From Nemertoderma westbladi (lineage: Eukaryota > Xenacoelomorpha > Nemertodermatida > Nemertodermatidae): a stretch of DNA of 44,587 nt. Both the position numbers and the translations under genes were made by a program. Positions 21,681-32,071 of this stretch are shown here, piece by piece; position 1 is the stretch's first letter, and each line of letters begins with the position of its first letter. The DNA lies in assembly GCA_032718475.1 (NCBI GenBank), contig JAUCBJ010008855.1, positions 1 to 44,587 of the forward strand. Direction: 5' to 3'. Below the pieces are notes generated by a model, which was not told where the DNA came from, made no database searches, and was given only the letters and a program-made list of their open reading frames with translations.

Positions 21681-23400
21681 AAAAATTTATTAAGTAAACT
21701 GTGAATATCTGGGAAATGAATTATTCAAATGACAATATCGACAGCAAAAGTAATACGTTATTTTAGTTGATGAGTATAGTATTATGCAGCTGTCAATACA
21801 AATTGAATAGTTAGAATTCTCACTGAAATACGAATTATTACTTCACCTCTTAGATGAAATAATTCATAAATTGCCTCTGTTCCATCTGTTGTCAGAGATC
21901 AATAAAAAAATTATTATTATAATAAATGAATAGGAGAAATTACAAAAGTCAAGTCTGTATGAATGTCTTATATTTTTAGTTCAGAATTCAAATTAAAAAA
22001 TGAATGTAACAAATCAGATAATTTGCAACAGATGGTTACAAATATACTACGTTAGCTAGGCTATGTTATTTACCTAATGTTCCACATTACTTTTTGCTAC
22101 AATTTTTATTTTTTTCTTTTATATGTGCAAAGCTGTTCTCCAGAGGTATTGATTGATGACAGTAGTGGTTGTACTAGATATATATATGTCTGTAGTATAT
22201 ATATATAGATATAATAAATGTACATATAAATTACTTAATTTTCTATGCCGTACCAAATCATAAATTGATCCTCTACTAATTATTCAGCAACTGATTTCTC
22301 ACTCACCTTAACAAATAAATCATTGCCTCCAGCGTTTATCGTCCCACCCGTGTGCATTGTCTCCAAAGTTCAATCCACATCAGCAATTATTAAACATTTC
22401 TGCAGATATCTATAGAGGGTTTTAAAGAGTAAATATAATCATATTTTTGACGAAGTTACACACCAATGTTATGCAGTACCTTATACAATAACATGTAACA
22501 CGTAATAACAGTTCTAATTATTGATTGATTTTTAGGAAGGTAGTCGTTCAGCATCAGCATTTCACTGGTAAGATTATTTCATTTTCAAACAAACTGTTTC
22601 AATTTTAATGCCTCACAACTCTTGGAGGTTACGTTTAAACTAACCGCTTTATACTATATCATTAAATAAATGTAAATTTACTAACATAAAATTTGTTACC
22701 AATTTAAAAAATCTTAATATCACGAAATCAAATAGATAGGACCCTGGATTTAGAATCCTCGAGCTTATGTTACAGTAATATCCTTTACCCCATCAACGCA
22801 CCCACCCATCATCCTATTTGCTTGTACAATACTCATCATTACTGGTAGCAAAAAAACATATTGAATGATTGTATATTCAGGGACTATGCCCATAAAAACA
22901 ATTACTATAAATAAACAAAAACACGCAAAATAGCACATTTGATTAAGTCAGAACAACAGAAAATACATGACACCCCAGATTGAAGACCTGTATTTAGACC
23001 GTAACCCAGTCAAAAAGACACATACGATCCACATGCGTATAGAATGCGTGATGTATAGAATGCGGAATTCAATATTTTTTTACAAATTTTAATAAGTGAT
23101 ATAATTGACTGTGACGGGAGCCAACGGAGTTGGCAGTATCAGCTCCCGACCGGTATGTGAGTTGTACAATGTACATGTCGCCGCGTCTGTGAGCTGCTGA
23201 GCTGTCGATATGGATATATATATTAGGCCGAAGGCCGTTGAAATTGACTGTGTTCTTGTTATCAGTATTAATAATCACAGTAATCGATAATAGCACAGTC
23301 TGAATATAATAGCATGCAATGCAGCGGTTAGTGACGACGGTGATGGTCAAAACTGTTCCGGTCTCACAACTGTAAGGAACGAACTAAACTAATAATCAAT
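21681..23400. other. Intergenic, nothing recognised
   Basis: AT-rich, with a TATATA stretch at about 22178-22210. The 93-codon minus frame at 23069-23350 has no known domain. Confidence 0.5.
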
Positions 23401-23484
23401 AATCACAACGGTTATATCATTGACACATGTTAAATTACCCCTACACAACAGGGTGGCCTTAATATCCAATAGATGCGCTCTAAT

Positions 23485-23683
23485 CCCCCCCCCCCCCCCC
23501 CCCCAATGTGCTTTCCCGCCCACCATTGGCTTAACCTGATTAATTCTCACCTCACCACTCCCTGTTGCCACTGTCCCTTCGTGCTAGCCTTACTAGCTTG
23601 CTTGTCCCTCTGAGGTGGTTTGACCTCTCACCTCTCTCTGTGGCTTACGGCGTGTGTCGCCCCCCCCCCCCCCCCCCCCCCCC
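23485..23683. repeat. Two long poly-C tracts
   Basis: Runs of about 20 C at 23485-23504 and 24 C at 23660-23683. Similar runs occur at 23798-23807, 25387-25404 and 27903-27918. Tract lengths are likely unreliable and could shift frames in assembly. Confidence 0.9.
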
Positions 23684-23694
23684 AGTTGGTTGTG

Positions 23695-23723
23695 AGGTGA
23701 GATTATTGTTGGTAATCTCACCT
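23695..23723. other. 11-bp-stem hairpin
   Basis: AGGTGAGATTA (23695-23705) and TAATCTCACCT (23713-23723) form a perfect 11-bp stem with a 7-base loop. It sits at the left edge of the minus-strand debris. Confidence 0.8.
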
Positions 23724-23811
23724 TGCCAACAATATTTGTAAAATGCCACTAATCCCATTTTCGGTGGGTAGTGCACGGAATTGAATCCGCTTACACTCCC
23801 CCCCCCCTCCC

Positions 23812-23840
23812 ATGCTATCTTCCCGGTGAGAAGATAGCAT
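23812..23840. other. 10-bp-stem hairpin
   Basis: ATGCTATCTT (23812-23821) and AAGATAGCAT (23831-23840) pair around a 9-base loop, just right of a poly-C run. Confidence 0.75.
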
Positions 23841-24120
23841 CAACCTCAAGTGCGCTTCAATTCCGCTGGAATCCAATCTAATATTGGATGTGAGGTGGAA
23901 TTTTCTTCTCGGGGTCGGCTTTCCAGGCTGGCCCCCATTGGTCTGTTATCACTACCCATCCTTGGTACATCTGCGAGCTATGATCGCCCTCACTCAATTT
24001 TTCTCACGGAATTTGTTGTCCCTTCCTCTCCCACCAGTCCCTTGGGACTCATCTTCCTCTATGCTCGCCGCCCACACGTGAATCTCGCACTTCTTTCACC
24101 TCTTCACACCCTAACACCTC

Positions 24121-26343
24121 CTCCCCATACTTCCCTCATTCCCCCATACTCAACCCGTTTTTTTTGTCACTCTCCACACTCCTATCGGGTCCCACGCATA
24201 TGTGCACCATGTCAGTGAGATCCGTCTAATGTCTCGTCCTCCTGCTCTAGTCAATTGGTCCCCAGTCCCAGTAGCTAGTTGGAAAAGGTTATATTTGAGT
24301 ATAGTACATATATTGATTATATTGGATATTAATTAATTAATTTTACGTACGTATATACTAATTGCACTGAATTAATTGCACTTAGGAGTTTGTACTGTTG
24401 CGTTCCTGTAGTGCCTTCCAGGCACACTTGTACCCCTGTTCCTGAGTTCTAGTTCGCTCCTCCCATCTTCGGGAACCATCTGAGTTCCTTGCCCCTATCG
24501 TCATCTTGCCTGGGCTGTTTCCTTCCTTCCTGTTTATCCTTGAGGCTACTCATCCTCGCCGATACCGTCTTACCAAGCCCCGTTGTTGTTTCTTTGGGTG
24601 CAGGTGTTATCAACTCCTGGTATCGCTTCACAGGTGGTCCCACTGAGTGTCCCCCCTGTCTCCCTCTGGTAGCGTCCCACAAGATCATCGCGCACGGCAC
24701 GTGTTCCCCCAGAAAGTCCCTGAATTCGATCCTATTTCCTGGTGAACATCTGTCTAGGTATCTTTGGGTGTTGATGACCCCTCCGTACGATGCTGCTGTC
24801 GCTACCTTCTGATACGTGAATGGTAGTTTCCTTTTGGTGATCTGCTGGTGGGCTTCACCTCCCCATACTTCCCTCATTCCCCCATACTCAACCCATTTTT
24901 TTGTCACTCTCCACACTCCTATCGGGTCCCACGCATATGTGCACCATGTCAGTGAGATCCATCTAATGTCTCGTCCTCCTGCTCTAGTCAATTGGTCCCT
25001 AGTCCCAGTAGCTAGTTGGAAAAGGTTATATTTGAGTATAGTACATATATTGATTATATTGGATATTAATTAATTAATTTTACGTACGTACATACTAATT
25101 GCACTGAATTAATTGCACTTAGGAGTTTGTACTGTTGTGTTCCTGTAGTGCCTTCCAGGCACACTTGTACCCCTGTTCCTGAGTTCTAGTTCGCTCCTCC
25201 TGTCTTCGGGAACCATCTGAGTTCCTTGCCCCTATCGTCATCTTGCCTGGGCCGTTTCCTTCTTTCCTGTTTATCCTTGAGGCTACTCATCATCGCCGAT
25301 ACCGTCTTACCAAGCCCCGTTGTTGTTTCTTTGGGTGCAGATGTTTCCAACTCCCAGTATCGCTTCACAGGTGGTCCCACTGAGTGCCCCCCCCCCCCCC
25401 CCCCTGTCTCCCTCTGGTAGCGTCCCACAAGATCATCACGCGCGGCACGTGTTCCCCCAGAAAGTCCCTGAATTCGATCCTATTTCCTGGTGAACATCTG
25501 TCTAGGTATCTTTGGGTGTTGATGACCCCTCTGTACGATGCCGCTGTCGCTACCTTCTGATACGTGAATGGTAGTCTCCTCTTGATGATCTGCTGGTGGG
25601 CTTCCCCTCCCCATACTTCCCTCATTCCCCCATACTCAACCCATTTTTTTTGTCACTCTCCACACTCCTATTGGGTCCCACGCATATGTGCACCATGTCA
25701 GTGAGATCCGTCTAATGTCTCGTCCTCCTGCTCTAGTCAATTGGTCCCCAGTCCCAGTAGCTAGTTGGAAAAGGTTATATTTGAGTATAGTACATATATT
25801 GATTATATTGGATATTAATTAATTAATTTTACGTACGTACATACTAATTGCACTGAATTAATTGCACTTAGGAGTATGTACTGTTGTGTTCCTGTAGTGC
25901 CTTCCAGGCACACTTGTACCCCTGTTCCTGAGTTCTAGTTCGCTCCTCCCGTCTTCGGGAACCATCTGAGTTCCTTGCCCCTATCGTCATCTTGCCTGGG
26001 CCGTTTCCTTCCTTCCTGTTTATCCTTGAGGCTACTCATCATCGCCGATACCGTCTTACCAAGCCCCGTTGTTGTTTCTTTGGGTGCAGATGTTTCCAAC
26101 TCCCATTATCGCTTCACAGGTGGTCCCACTGAGTGCCCCCCCTGTCTCCCTCTGGTAGCGTCCCACAAGATCATCGCGCGTGGCATGTGTTCCCCCAGAA
26201 AGTCCCTGAATTCGATCCTATTTCCTGGTGACCATCTGTCTAGGTATCTTTGGGTGTTGATGACCCCTCCGTACGATGCAGCTGTCGCTACCTCCTGATA
26301 CGTGAATGGTAGTCTCCTTTTGGTGATCTGCTGGTGGGCTTCC
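24121..26343 (-). repeat. Three tandem copies of a 740-bp gag-tail unit
   Basis: CTCCCCATAC-type junctions start at 24121, 24859 and 25607, giving copies of 738, 748 and about 737 bp. The extra length of the second copy lies in a poly-C run at 25387-25404. Each unit encodes, on the minus strand, the C-terminal end of the gag-like protein (beginning AHQQITKRRLPFTYQ and ending near FPKTGGAN) and about 400 bp of non-coding sequence. The rightmost copy continues into the full gag-like frame at 26344, so duplication involved the element's 3' part. Copies differ at few sites. Confidence 0.93.
24449..24991 (-). pseudogene. Gag-like tail copy read across a repeat junction
   Basis: A 180-codon frame that begins in the non-coding half of one 740-bp unit and continues into the gag-like tail of the next. 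The first part (about 48 codons) is therefore artificial; the rest repeats the C-terminus of the 26106-26930 protein and shows where that protein would end (FPKMGGAN followed by a stop). It has no upstream gag domain or zinc knuckles. Confidence 0.7.
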
Positions 26344-26930
26344 ATGTTAATGTTAAAGAAGCCCCACCGGAACTCCTGGGCCTTCATCCTTTGTCGTGTC
26401 ATGACTCCGACGTAGGCCCACTCCTCGAAAATCCAGAACTTCACCTCATCGTCCATCCAGTCGCACTGGCGCTCAAAGTTCCCCGTAAACTTGCACTTCG
26501 AACATCTGTTGTGCAACTTCGGACACGCACCCATCCTATGAGTAGACTCACAGCAGTAGAGACACACCATCCCCTTCTGGAAACGGTATAGACAGTTCTT
26601 TTGCTGATGGGTTAATCTCCCACAGTAATCGCAACCGTGTACCATTGTGTCCCGCCCCAAGTCGTCCTTGGCTCCGCGTGGCCTCCTGGGTCTATGGAGC
26701 CGCTGGTAGGCAAACATCTGGACGCTGTCCTCCCTACCCATGTCGATGTCCTCCTCCACCCTCGGCATTGTTTCTCCAAACACTACCCATAGTGCCGTCC
26801 CCGTTTGCTCGCCCAACCTGATCGTACTCGCTGCAAAGTCCATTGCCGGCTCCCCATGCTCCCAGGTCCATTTACCGGGTTTGTCCCAGAAGGCTCTCGC
26901 CCCGCTGGCCATCACCACCCTCCCGTCCAC
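26106..26930 (-). CDS. Gag-like protein with three zinc knuckles
   Basis: A 274-codon minus-strand frame with three closely spaced knuckles: CDYCGRLTHQQKNC and CLYCCESTHRMGAC are canonical C-X2-C-X4-H-X4-C, and CSKCKFTGNFERQC has Asn in place of His. Such tandem knuckles bind nucleic acid in retroelement Gag or LINE ORF1 proteins. N-terminal to them is a region with WEHGEPAMDFAAS and WVVFGE that I do not recognise. Related sequence upstream (to 27643) is spread over other frames, so the 5' part is broken. The C-terminal third is the sequence repeated in the tandem 740-bp units. The family is uncertain. Confidence 0.7.
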   Translation of the reverse strand: MDGRVVMASGARAFWDKPGKWTWEHGEPAMDFAASTIRLGEQTGTALWVVFGETMPRVEEDIDMGREDSVQMFAYQRLHRPRRPRGAKDDLGRDTMVHGCDYCGRLTHQQKNCLYRFQKGMVCLYCCESTHRMGACPKLHNRCSKCKFTGNFERQCDWMDDEVKFWIFEEWAYVGVMTRQRMKAQEFRWGFFNINMEAHQQITKRRLPFTYQEVATAASYGGVINTQRYLDRWSPGNRIEFRDFLGEHMPRAMILWDATRGRQGGHSVGPPVKR

Positions 26931-27643
26931 CCAGTCCGTATCTGAGTGGCCGATCCTCGCTCGTGTTCTCCACGAATCCCAATCCCTCTGGTCTCGTCAT
27001 AGCCATATAGACTACCTGCATGTCCAGGAGATTGGAGGTGTCCGGTCCAATAATCCTATCCGCGTCATTGCGTATCGCCGATCCCATCTTGATCGTAGTT
27101 TTCTGTCTCACTAGCTCCTGCACCGCCCTCGGCAACCAGTTTAACTTCGGCCCGCTTTCCTTTCTGTAGGTCCCCAGGTCGAATAGAAAAATATCTATAG
27201 CATATATAGCAATATAGTTCCGGCCGATCCTCCCAACCCCATTCTCGAGCCCTCGTCATCCTCCATAGTCCCTTCATCGTCTAGGACCATGTATCCGCCT
27301 TTCTCCACGGAATCTACAATTCTCCTCCACTCCTTCCTCTGTGGTTCCCTCGGATACTTTGGTATCCCAAACTTCGCCTTGTCTCCCTTTACAACGTAGC
27401 GAAGATGCTCGTGGATTGTGTTGTCCAATGACGGCATCCTGTAGGTCCGACCAGTCATCGCTCGTGCATCTCCCTAAACTGATCCTGTAGCGCGTGCGCT
27501 TTGTGACCCTTCGGGAGTAGTTTGTAGTATCCCTTCGTCTTGTTCTCCACATGCCTTTGCGTGAAGTCCACTAGTAACTCCTTTCCAGTCTTCTCCGATT
27601 TTCTCTTCTTCACTAATCTCTCCACCATCACAAATCTGCGCAC
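26931..27643 (-). pseudogene. Frameshifted N-terminal part of the gag-like protein
   Basis: Four or five overlapping short minus-strand frames read as consecutive pieces of one protein: ERLVKKRKSEKTGKELLVDF, then HALQDQFREMHER passing into MTGRTYRMPSLDNTIHEHLR, KAKFGIPKYPREPQRKEW, and DMQVVYMAMTRPEGLGFVEN. The composition is coding-like and charged, and the pieces follow in order, which fits a gene with several small indels. At least one frame change is near 26960. No domain was recognised. Confidence 0.5.
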
Positions 27644-28119
27644 TCTTATCCAACTGGTGGGGCCTTACAAAGGCTCAGTTTAAGTAAGAGGGTTGTTGAA
27701 CAGAATGTTACTGGTTCCGATCAGTGATGGCCTACATCCTATATTATGTTTTTCGGTATATTTTACACAAATATTCGCCCTAAGTGCCAATTTTCCCCTA
27801 CTAAATTCACAATTTTGTCCATTGCTTTTATTAATGATTCTAGAATTTTCTCCCCCCAGTTGCCATAATTTGTTAATTTTCTAATTTTACTACTATTTAT
27901 ATCCCCCCCCCCCCCCCCTTATGTGTGCTATTATTAACTGCCATCGGATTACTTACTTAAGTAACCCCTCTACTTATATACAGAGAAGACTAGCTACAGT
28001 TTTCTTATTACCGTACGAGCTTCCTACCAGACAGCTTCCTGGCTCTGTAACAATACCCTAAGTCTGTACTACGGGCTGTGTGCTACAGTAGTCTATTTCG
28101 TGCAGCCTACACGGTCTAT
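27644..28119. other. Non-coding spacer with poly-C run
   Basis: A C run of about 16 at 27903-27918 and otherwise AT-rich sequence. I see no gene. Confidence 0.5.
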
Positions 28120-28425
28120 CCTACTGTGCCCACATACCCCCCAATTCCTAACGTGGCGCCCTCAGTGCCCACAAGTTTTACGGTACCATGTACACTTCAA
28201 CTATGGTATGTGTACATACCCCCCAATTCCTCACGTGGCGCCCTCAGTGCCCACAAGTTTTACGGTACTGTGTACCCTTCTGCTACGGTATGCGTATATA
28301 ACCCCAATTCCTCACGTGGCGCCCTCAGTGCCCACAAGTTTTACGGTACTGTTTACCCTTCTGCTACAGTATGGGTACATACCCCCCAATTCCTCACGTG
28401 GTGCCCTCAGTGACCACAAGTTTAC
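28120..28425 (+). repeat. 82-bp minisatellite, four copies
   Basis: CCAATTCC landmarks at 28141, 28223, 28304 and 28386 give a period of 81-82 bp. Each unit holds CACGTGGCGCCCTCAGTG and ACAAGTTTTACGGTAC. The open frames across it are by-products of the repeat. Confidence 0.95.
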
Positions 28426-28760
28426 GTATGTAAATTAGGTACGTTGGTACATTATTGTACCTGTCCGACGTACGTAATTGTAACTACCTACATTTGTACA
28501 TTATGTACGTTGGTACGTCTGTACCCATCAGACGTACATAATATCTACTATCTACCTACAGCGTACCTTGGTACTAACTACTTATTTTATTATTTTGTTT
28601 ATTTTATTTTTATGTGTGTGGGAAGGGCATCTCACCCTCATTCCCACCCTCATCAGTCCAACTTATTGGACGACTCAACAACCTAAGGGCGATTCTTCCA
28701 ACAAGCAACTCTCCCACTGCCCCCCTGTAGGTTCTCTTATTCTTCGCCCCACTCTCCTTG
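28426..28760. other. Non-coding, TACGT-rich
   Basis: Many ACGTAC/GTACGT words and a short TACGTTGGTAC repeat (28439 and 28507). No gene. Confidence 0.5.
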
Positions 28761-29004
28761 TCAATTCCAATTCTCTGTCACCTCACTGATCTCCTCATGG
28801 TCCCCTGACAGCAAAATGCCACCCTTCATCTTGTCGTCACTTGGCGGTAAAATGCCGCCCTTCATGTCATCCTCACTGGTACATGCCATCTCTGCTGGCC
28901 TCCCCCTCAATATGTGCGCCGGCGTTAAAGCCCCCGATGACCATTGGTCATCCTTCGGTACGCATAATGGCTTACCATTTAATGCCTCCCTTTCCACCAT
29001 GTTT
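28761..29004 (-). pseudogene. BEL/Pao integrase C-terminal scrap
   Basis: The minus-strand frame reads VEREALNGKPLCVPKDDQWS then GALTPAHILRGRP. BEL/Pao integrases have the pattern EVExxLNxRPLT...LTPxHFLxGRP at this place, and the plus-strand BEL element here has LMNSRPLT and AITPNHIVLGR. The remaining part, with two copies of MKGGIL, is not recognised. The scrap is cut at its upstream side by the LINE at 29018, whose TSD includes 29005-29017. Confidence 0.75.
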
Positions 29005-29017
29005 TCTTATTCGACCT
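29005..29017. repeat. Target-site duplication, LINE left side
   Basis: TCTTATTCGACCT, identical to 31468-31480. Confidence 0.88.
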
Positions 29018-31431
29018 ATTCGATTCGACCTTATTCGATCTCTGGAAATGGATTGTTTTCGGCTGGAACCCAGTTCAAGAAGCGAACTGGAAAGCTATGG
29101 ACTCATAGTGGACCCAGTGGTCACAAGTCCCAGATAGACCATATTCTGTTTCGTAGGAAATACAGGAGCTCTATACAAGACTGTAATGCATTTACACTTC
29201 GACCCTTCTCCAGTGATCACCACCTTATTGTGGCCAAGGTAAGACTTAGTCTGCGTGCTAGCAGAACAACGAAATCTGCCTTGCCATGGCATGACTGGTC
29301 CTCTCTGTTGCAACAGCCAAGTGTGAGATCCAGCTTCACACTACAGCTGAGCAACAGGTATGAGGCTCTTGCCTCTGAGGCGGCAGATCACTGTGAGGGC
29401 TATACTGCCTTTACAGAAGCAGTTAAGTTAGCAGCTGCAGAAACAGTTCCTGTATACCCTCGAAACAGGAAAAGGGCCCCCTGGACTGACAACAAAATTC
29501 AGAAGTGCCGAAATGACCTTCATAAGGTGCAAAAAGAGTCCCGACTCAAACAGACTACAGCGGCCAAGAATGCAGTTAAAGCTGCATCTAGGTCCCTGAA
29601 CAGGCAGTACTCTGTTAATCTACAGGAGCTAATAAACCAACAGGTTGATGCCATCAATGATGCTGACGACAGCAGGCAATCATCCCAGGCATGGAAATCG
29701 ATCAATCTGCTTACTGGGCGGAAAAGCCAACCAACCACCAAGGTTAAGGCTGAATCACCAGCCGATCGCCTCAATGGTTGGAAAGCCCACTTTGAAAAGC
29801 TCCTCAATAATGACAGGGTATTGCCTGATAACTTTATAGAAGTAAAAGTGTCTGAGTCTGTACTCCCAGATATTCCCATTGGCGATATCTCCTTTGCAGA
29901 AGTGAAGGCTGCTGCAAAGAGCATTAAGACCAATCGTGCCAGTGGAGTAGATGGTGTTCCCCCTGAGGTCTTTAAAATACCTGAGTGTTTAAAGCTCATC
30001 TATCCCATCATAGTAGACATGTACCGTACAACAAGAGTCCCACAATAAATGAAAACAAATAAGTTGGTGCCAGTTCCCAAGAAGGGCAACCTAACACTCT
30101 ATGGTTCTTTTCGGGGAATCTCATTGATCTCGATTGCTGCAAAACTATACAATAGAATTCTATTAAATCGCATCAGGGATCCCATTGAGAGACTGCTACG
30201 TGGAAATCAGAATGGGTTCCGTAAAGGTCGTGGGACCATGGAGCCCATTTTGGCACTTAGAAGGATAATTGAAGAGTTATCAAAAAAGAAAGACAGGCAT
30301 CTGGCTGTTATCTTTGTTGACTTCTTCAAGGCCTTTGATTCAGTCTCTCGATCACATATGTTCAGCATACTTTCATTATATGGGATTCCTGATGAAATTA
30401 TTGCAGCAATCAGATCAGTATATGATGGTTCGACAACATTTGTGTCTACTGTTGACGGTGACACAGAACCATTTGAAGTGTTATGGGGCGTCCTCCAAGG
30501 AGACACACTTGCACCATTCTTGTTCATTATTGTGGTTGACTATGTTCTACGCATGTCCTTAGATCATCATAGTGATGATGGGGTGATGATAACTCCACCT
30601 ACTGGCTCCAGAAGTCGAGGAAATCCTGCCAAGTACCTAACTGATCTAGACTTTGCTGATGACTTAGGAGTACTCTCAGAATCATTAGAGGGAGCCCAGC
30701 GGCTCCTCAGCTCATTAGAACATGCTGCTTCTAGTGTTGGTCTTTTTATTAACTCCAGAAAGACCAAAATTCTGACAGTTAACTTTGAAAGTCCTCAGCA
30801 AGTCTCTGATCGGATGAGCATAAGCTCAAAGGATGGTATGCTTGAGCATGTGGACGACTTCTGTTACCAGGGATCATGGATCCGGAAGTCAGGTGAGGAC
30901 CTCCGAATACGTAAGGGAAAGGCATGGGCAGCCTTGAATAGGCTTTCCAGGATTTGGAAGTCACCTAGAATTAATCAGAAACTTAAGGTCCGATTATTTA
31001 GAGCAGCAGTAGTTCCAGTACTACTCTACGGGAGTCCATGCTGGGCTCTAACTGCTGAGGACACCAAATCTCTGGATGGCACATTCACAAGAATGCTACG
31101 CCGGGTACATTGTGTCAAGTACAATGCACACATCTCCAACCAGACACTATATAACATTGGAGGTGTCTCATTGGTTCCCCCAAGCTTGACACTAGAACAA
31201 AATCGCCTCCGCTTTGCAGGACATTGCTTTCGCCGTGAGGACCAGCCAGTGCATAATCTTGTACTTTGGCAGCCTCATGGAGTGAATAAGCATGGTGGAC
31301 AGCCCATGACTTTCTTGAGATGCATCTTAAAGGACACTGGCCTTAAAGATGCGGATGATCTAGCAAATGTCATGGGTGATAGGGAGTTGTGGCGGTGCAA
31401 TTTTGTTGACAAGCCGGCACAGCATTCTTAA
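29018..31431 (+). pseudogene. LINE ORF2: endonuclease tail and reverse transcriptase, one nonsense codon
   Basis: The frame continues from upstream chance sequence and becomes recognisable with GHKSQIDHILFRRKYRS and FSSDHHLIVAKVRL, the last two motifs of an APE-type endonuclease. After a basic linker come ASGVDGVPPEV, then at 30046-30048 an in-frame TAA, then KLVPVPKKGN, RKGRGTMEPILALRRIIEEL, VIFVDFFKAFDSV (first Asp), GVLQGDTLAPFLF and LDFADDLGVL (second and third Asp, 30652-30663). The C-terminal region with CVKYNAHISNQTLYNIGG ends at the TAA near 31429. The two halves, 28816-30048 and 30049-31431, are in the same frame, so a single nonsense codon separates them. The family resembles the RTE side of LINEs, but I hold the clade open. 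Confidence 0.9.
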
Positions 31432-31467
31432 AAATGCAGCTGCAATGCAGCATGCCGATCCTAGTAG
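29018..31467 (+). mobile_element. 5'-truncated APE-type LINE, 2.45 kb
   Basis: It encodes the end of an apurinic-type endonuclease and a complete RT, ends with a short 3' tail GATCCTAGTAG, and is bordered by the 13-bp duplication TCTTATTCGACCT. Its insertion splits the minus-strand BEL/Pao integrase scrap from sequence to its right. The same family supplies the fragments at 12546-12912 and 14855-14990. Confidence 0.9.
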
Positions 31468-31480
31468 TCTTATTCGACCT
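31468..31480. repeat. Target-site duplication, LINE right side
   Basis: TCTTATTCGACCT, identical to 29005-29017. Confidence 0.88.
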
Positions 31481-31855
31481 CCTCCTTATCGGTATGCTTC
31501 TTAATTGGACCAGCATCTCTTCCAGACATCTCTCCCGACATATTGCCGTCCACTCTTCTCCATCCTCATACCGATACTCGCGAGGAACATCTATGTTCCA
31601 TCCCATCGCCTCTAGGTCCTGTGCGTCGAACCCATTCTCACCCACCCACTCCCTTGCTATCCTGTCTCCTCTACCAATGGTACTTCTCTGGATTCGTCCT
31701 CCACCCTTTCCATTATACGTGGATCCAGATCCATACCCAAACCCGACTTCTGCTCGGGCCGCTTCCCATATGGGACCTCCCCATCATCAGTCTCTAACTT
31801 CTCCTCGGGCCGCTTCCCATATGGGACCTCCCCATCGCCGTCTTTGGTTTCTGCT
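31481..31855 (-). pseudogene. Unassigned minus-strand retroelement sequence
   Basis: The minus frame ending in the LINE border reads GENGFDAQDLEAMGWNIDV then YEDGEEWTAICRERCLEEML, preceded by a Gly-rich stretch; it stays open upstream to about 31740. I do not recognise it. A 51-bp period direct repeat (CTCGGGCCGCTTCCCATATG at 31753 and 31804) lies in it. Its position between the protease and integrase scraps suggests the same old BEL/Pao element, but no RT block is visible, so the middle of pol is missing. Confidence 0.4.
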
Positions 31856-32071
31856 CTATGTGCTCAACGGTACCGGACAGCATGCATCCAGATGTTTCGG
31901 AAACGGTGCCCTCGTCTTAATTGGGCCAGTGAGCATCCACCCAAATGGCGTGAGAATGGCCATCGGGTCTCGCTCTCTGTCATCGCCGAAAATAGTTTGT
32001 AGTCTCTCATGGGCCATCGGACAGTCCATGTTGACTATGAGAGACACTTTCGGGACATCCAGCTCAGGCAT
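31856..32071 (-). pseudogene. BEL/Pao protease-region scrap (A17/DUF1758-like)
   Basis: The frame reads VSLIVNMDCPMAHERLQTIF and DPMAILTPFGWMLTGPI. BEL/Pao protease modules end with an LLIGxD...L...TxxGWxLxGP pattern, which this follows (Gly of LLIG is lost). The frame starts exactly at the border of the plus-strand LTR at 32072; the part encoding the catalytic DSG is not present, so the new element's insertion or a later event removed it from view. Confidence 0.65.

Noticed and set aside
25226-26298. Plus-strand ORFs repeated in the 740-bp units
   Set aside because: They are antisense to the gag-like tail and recur only because the unit is duplicated.
28078-28438. Proline-rich plus-strand proteins of about 111 residues
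   Set aside because: By-products of the 82-bp minisatellite; the period is not a multiple of 3 and the peptide changes between copies.
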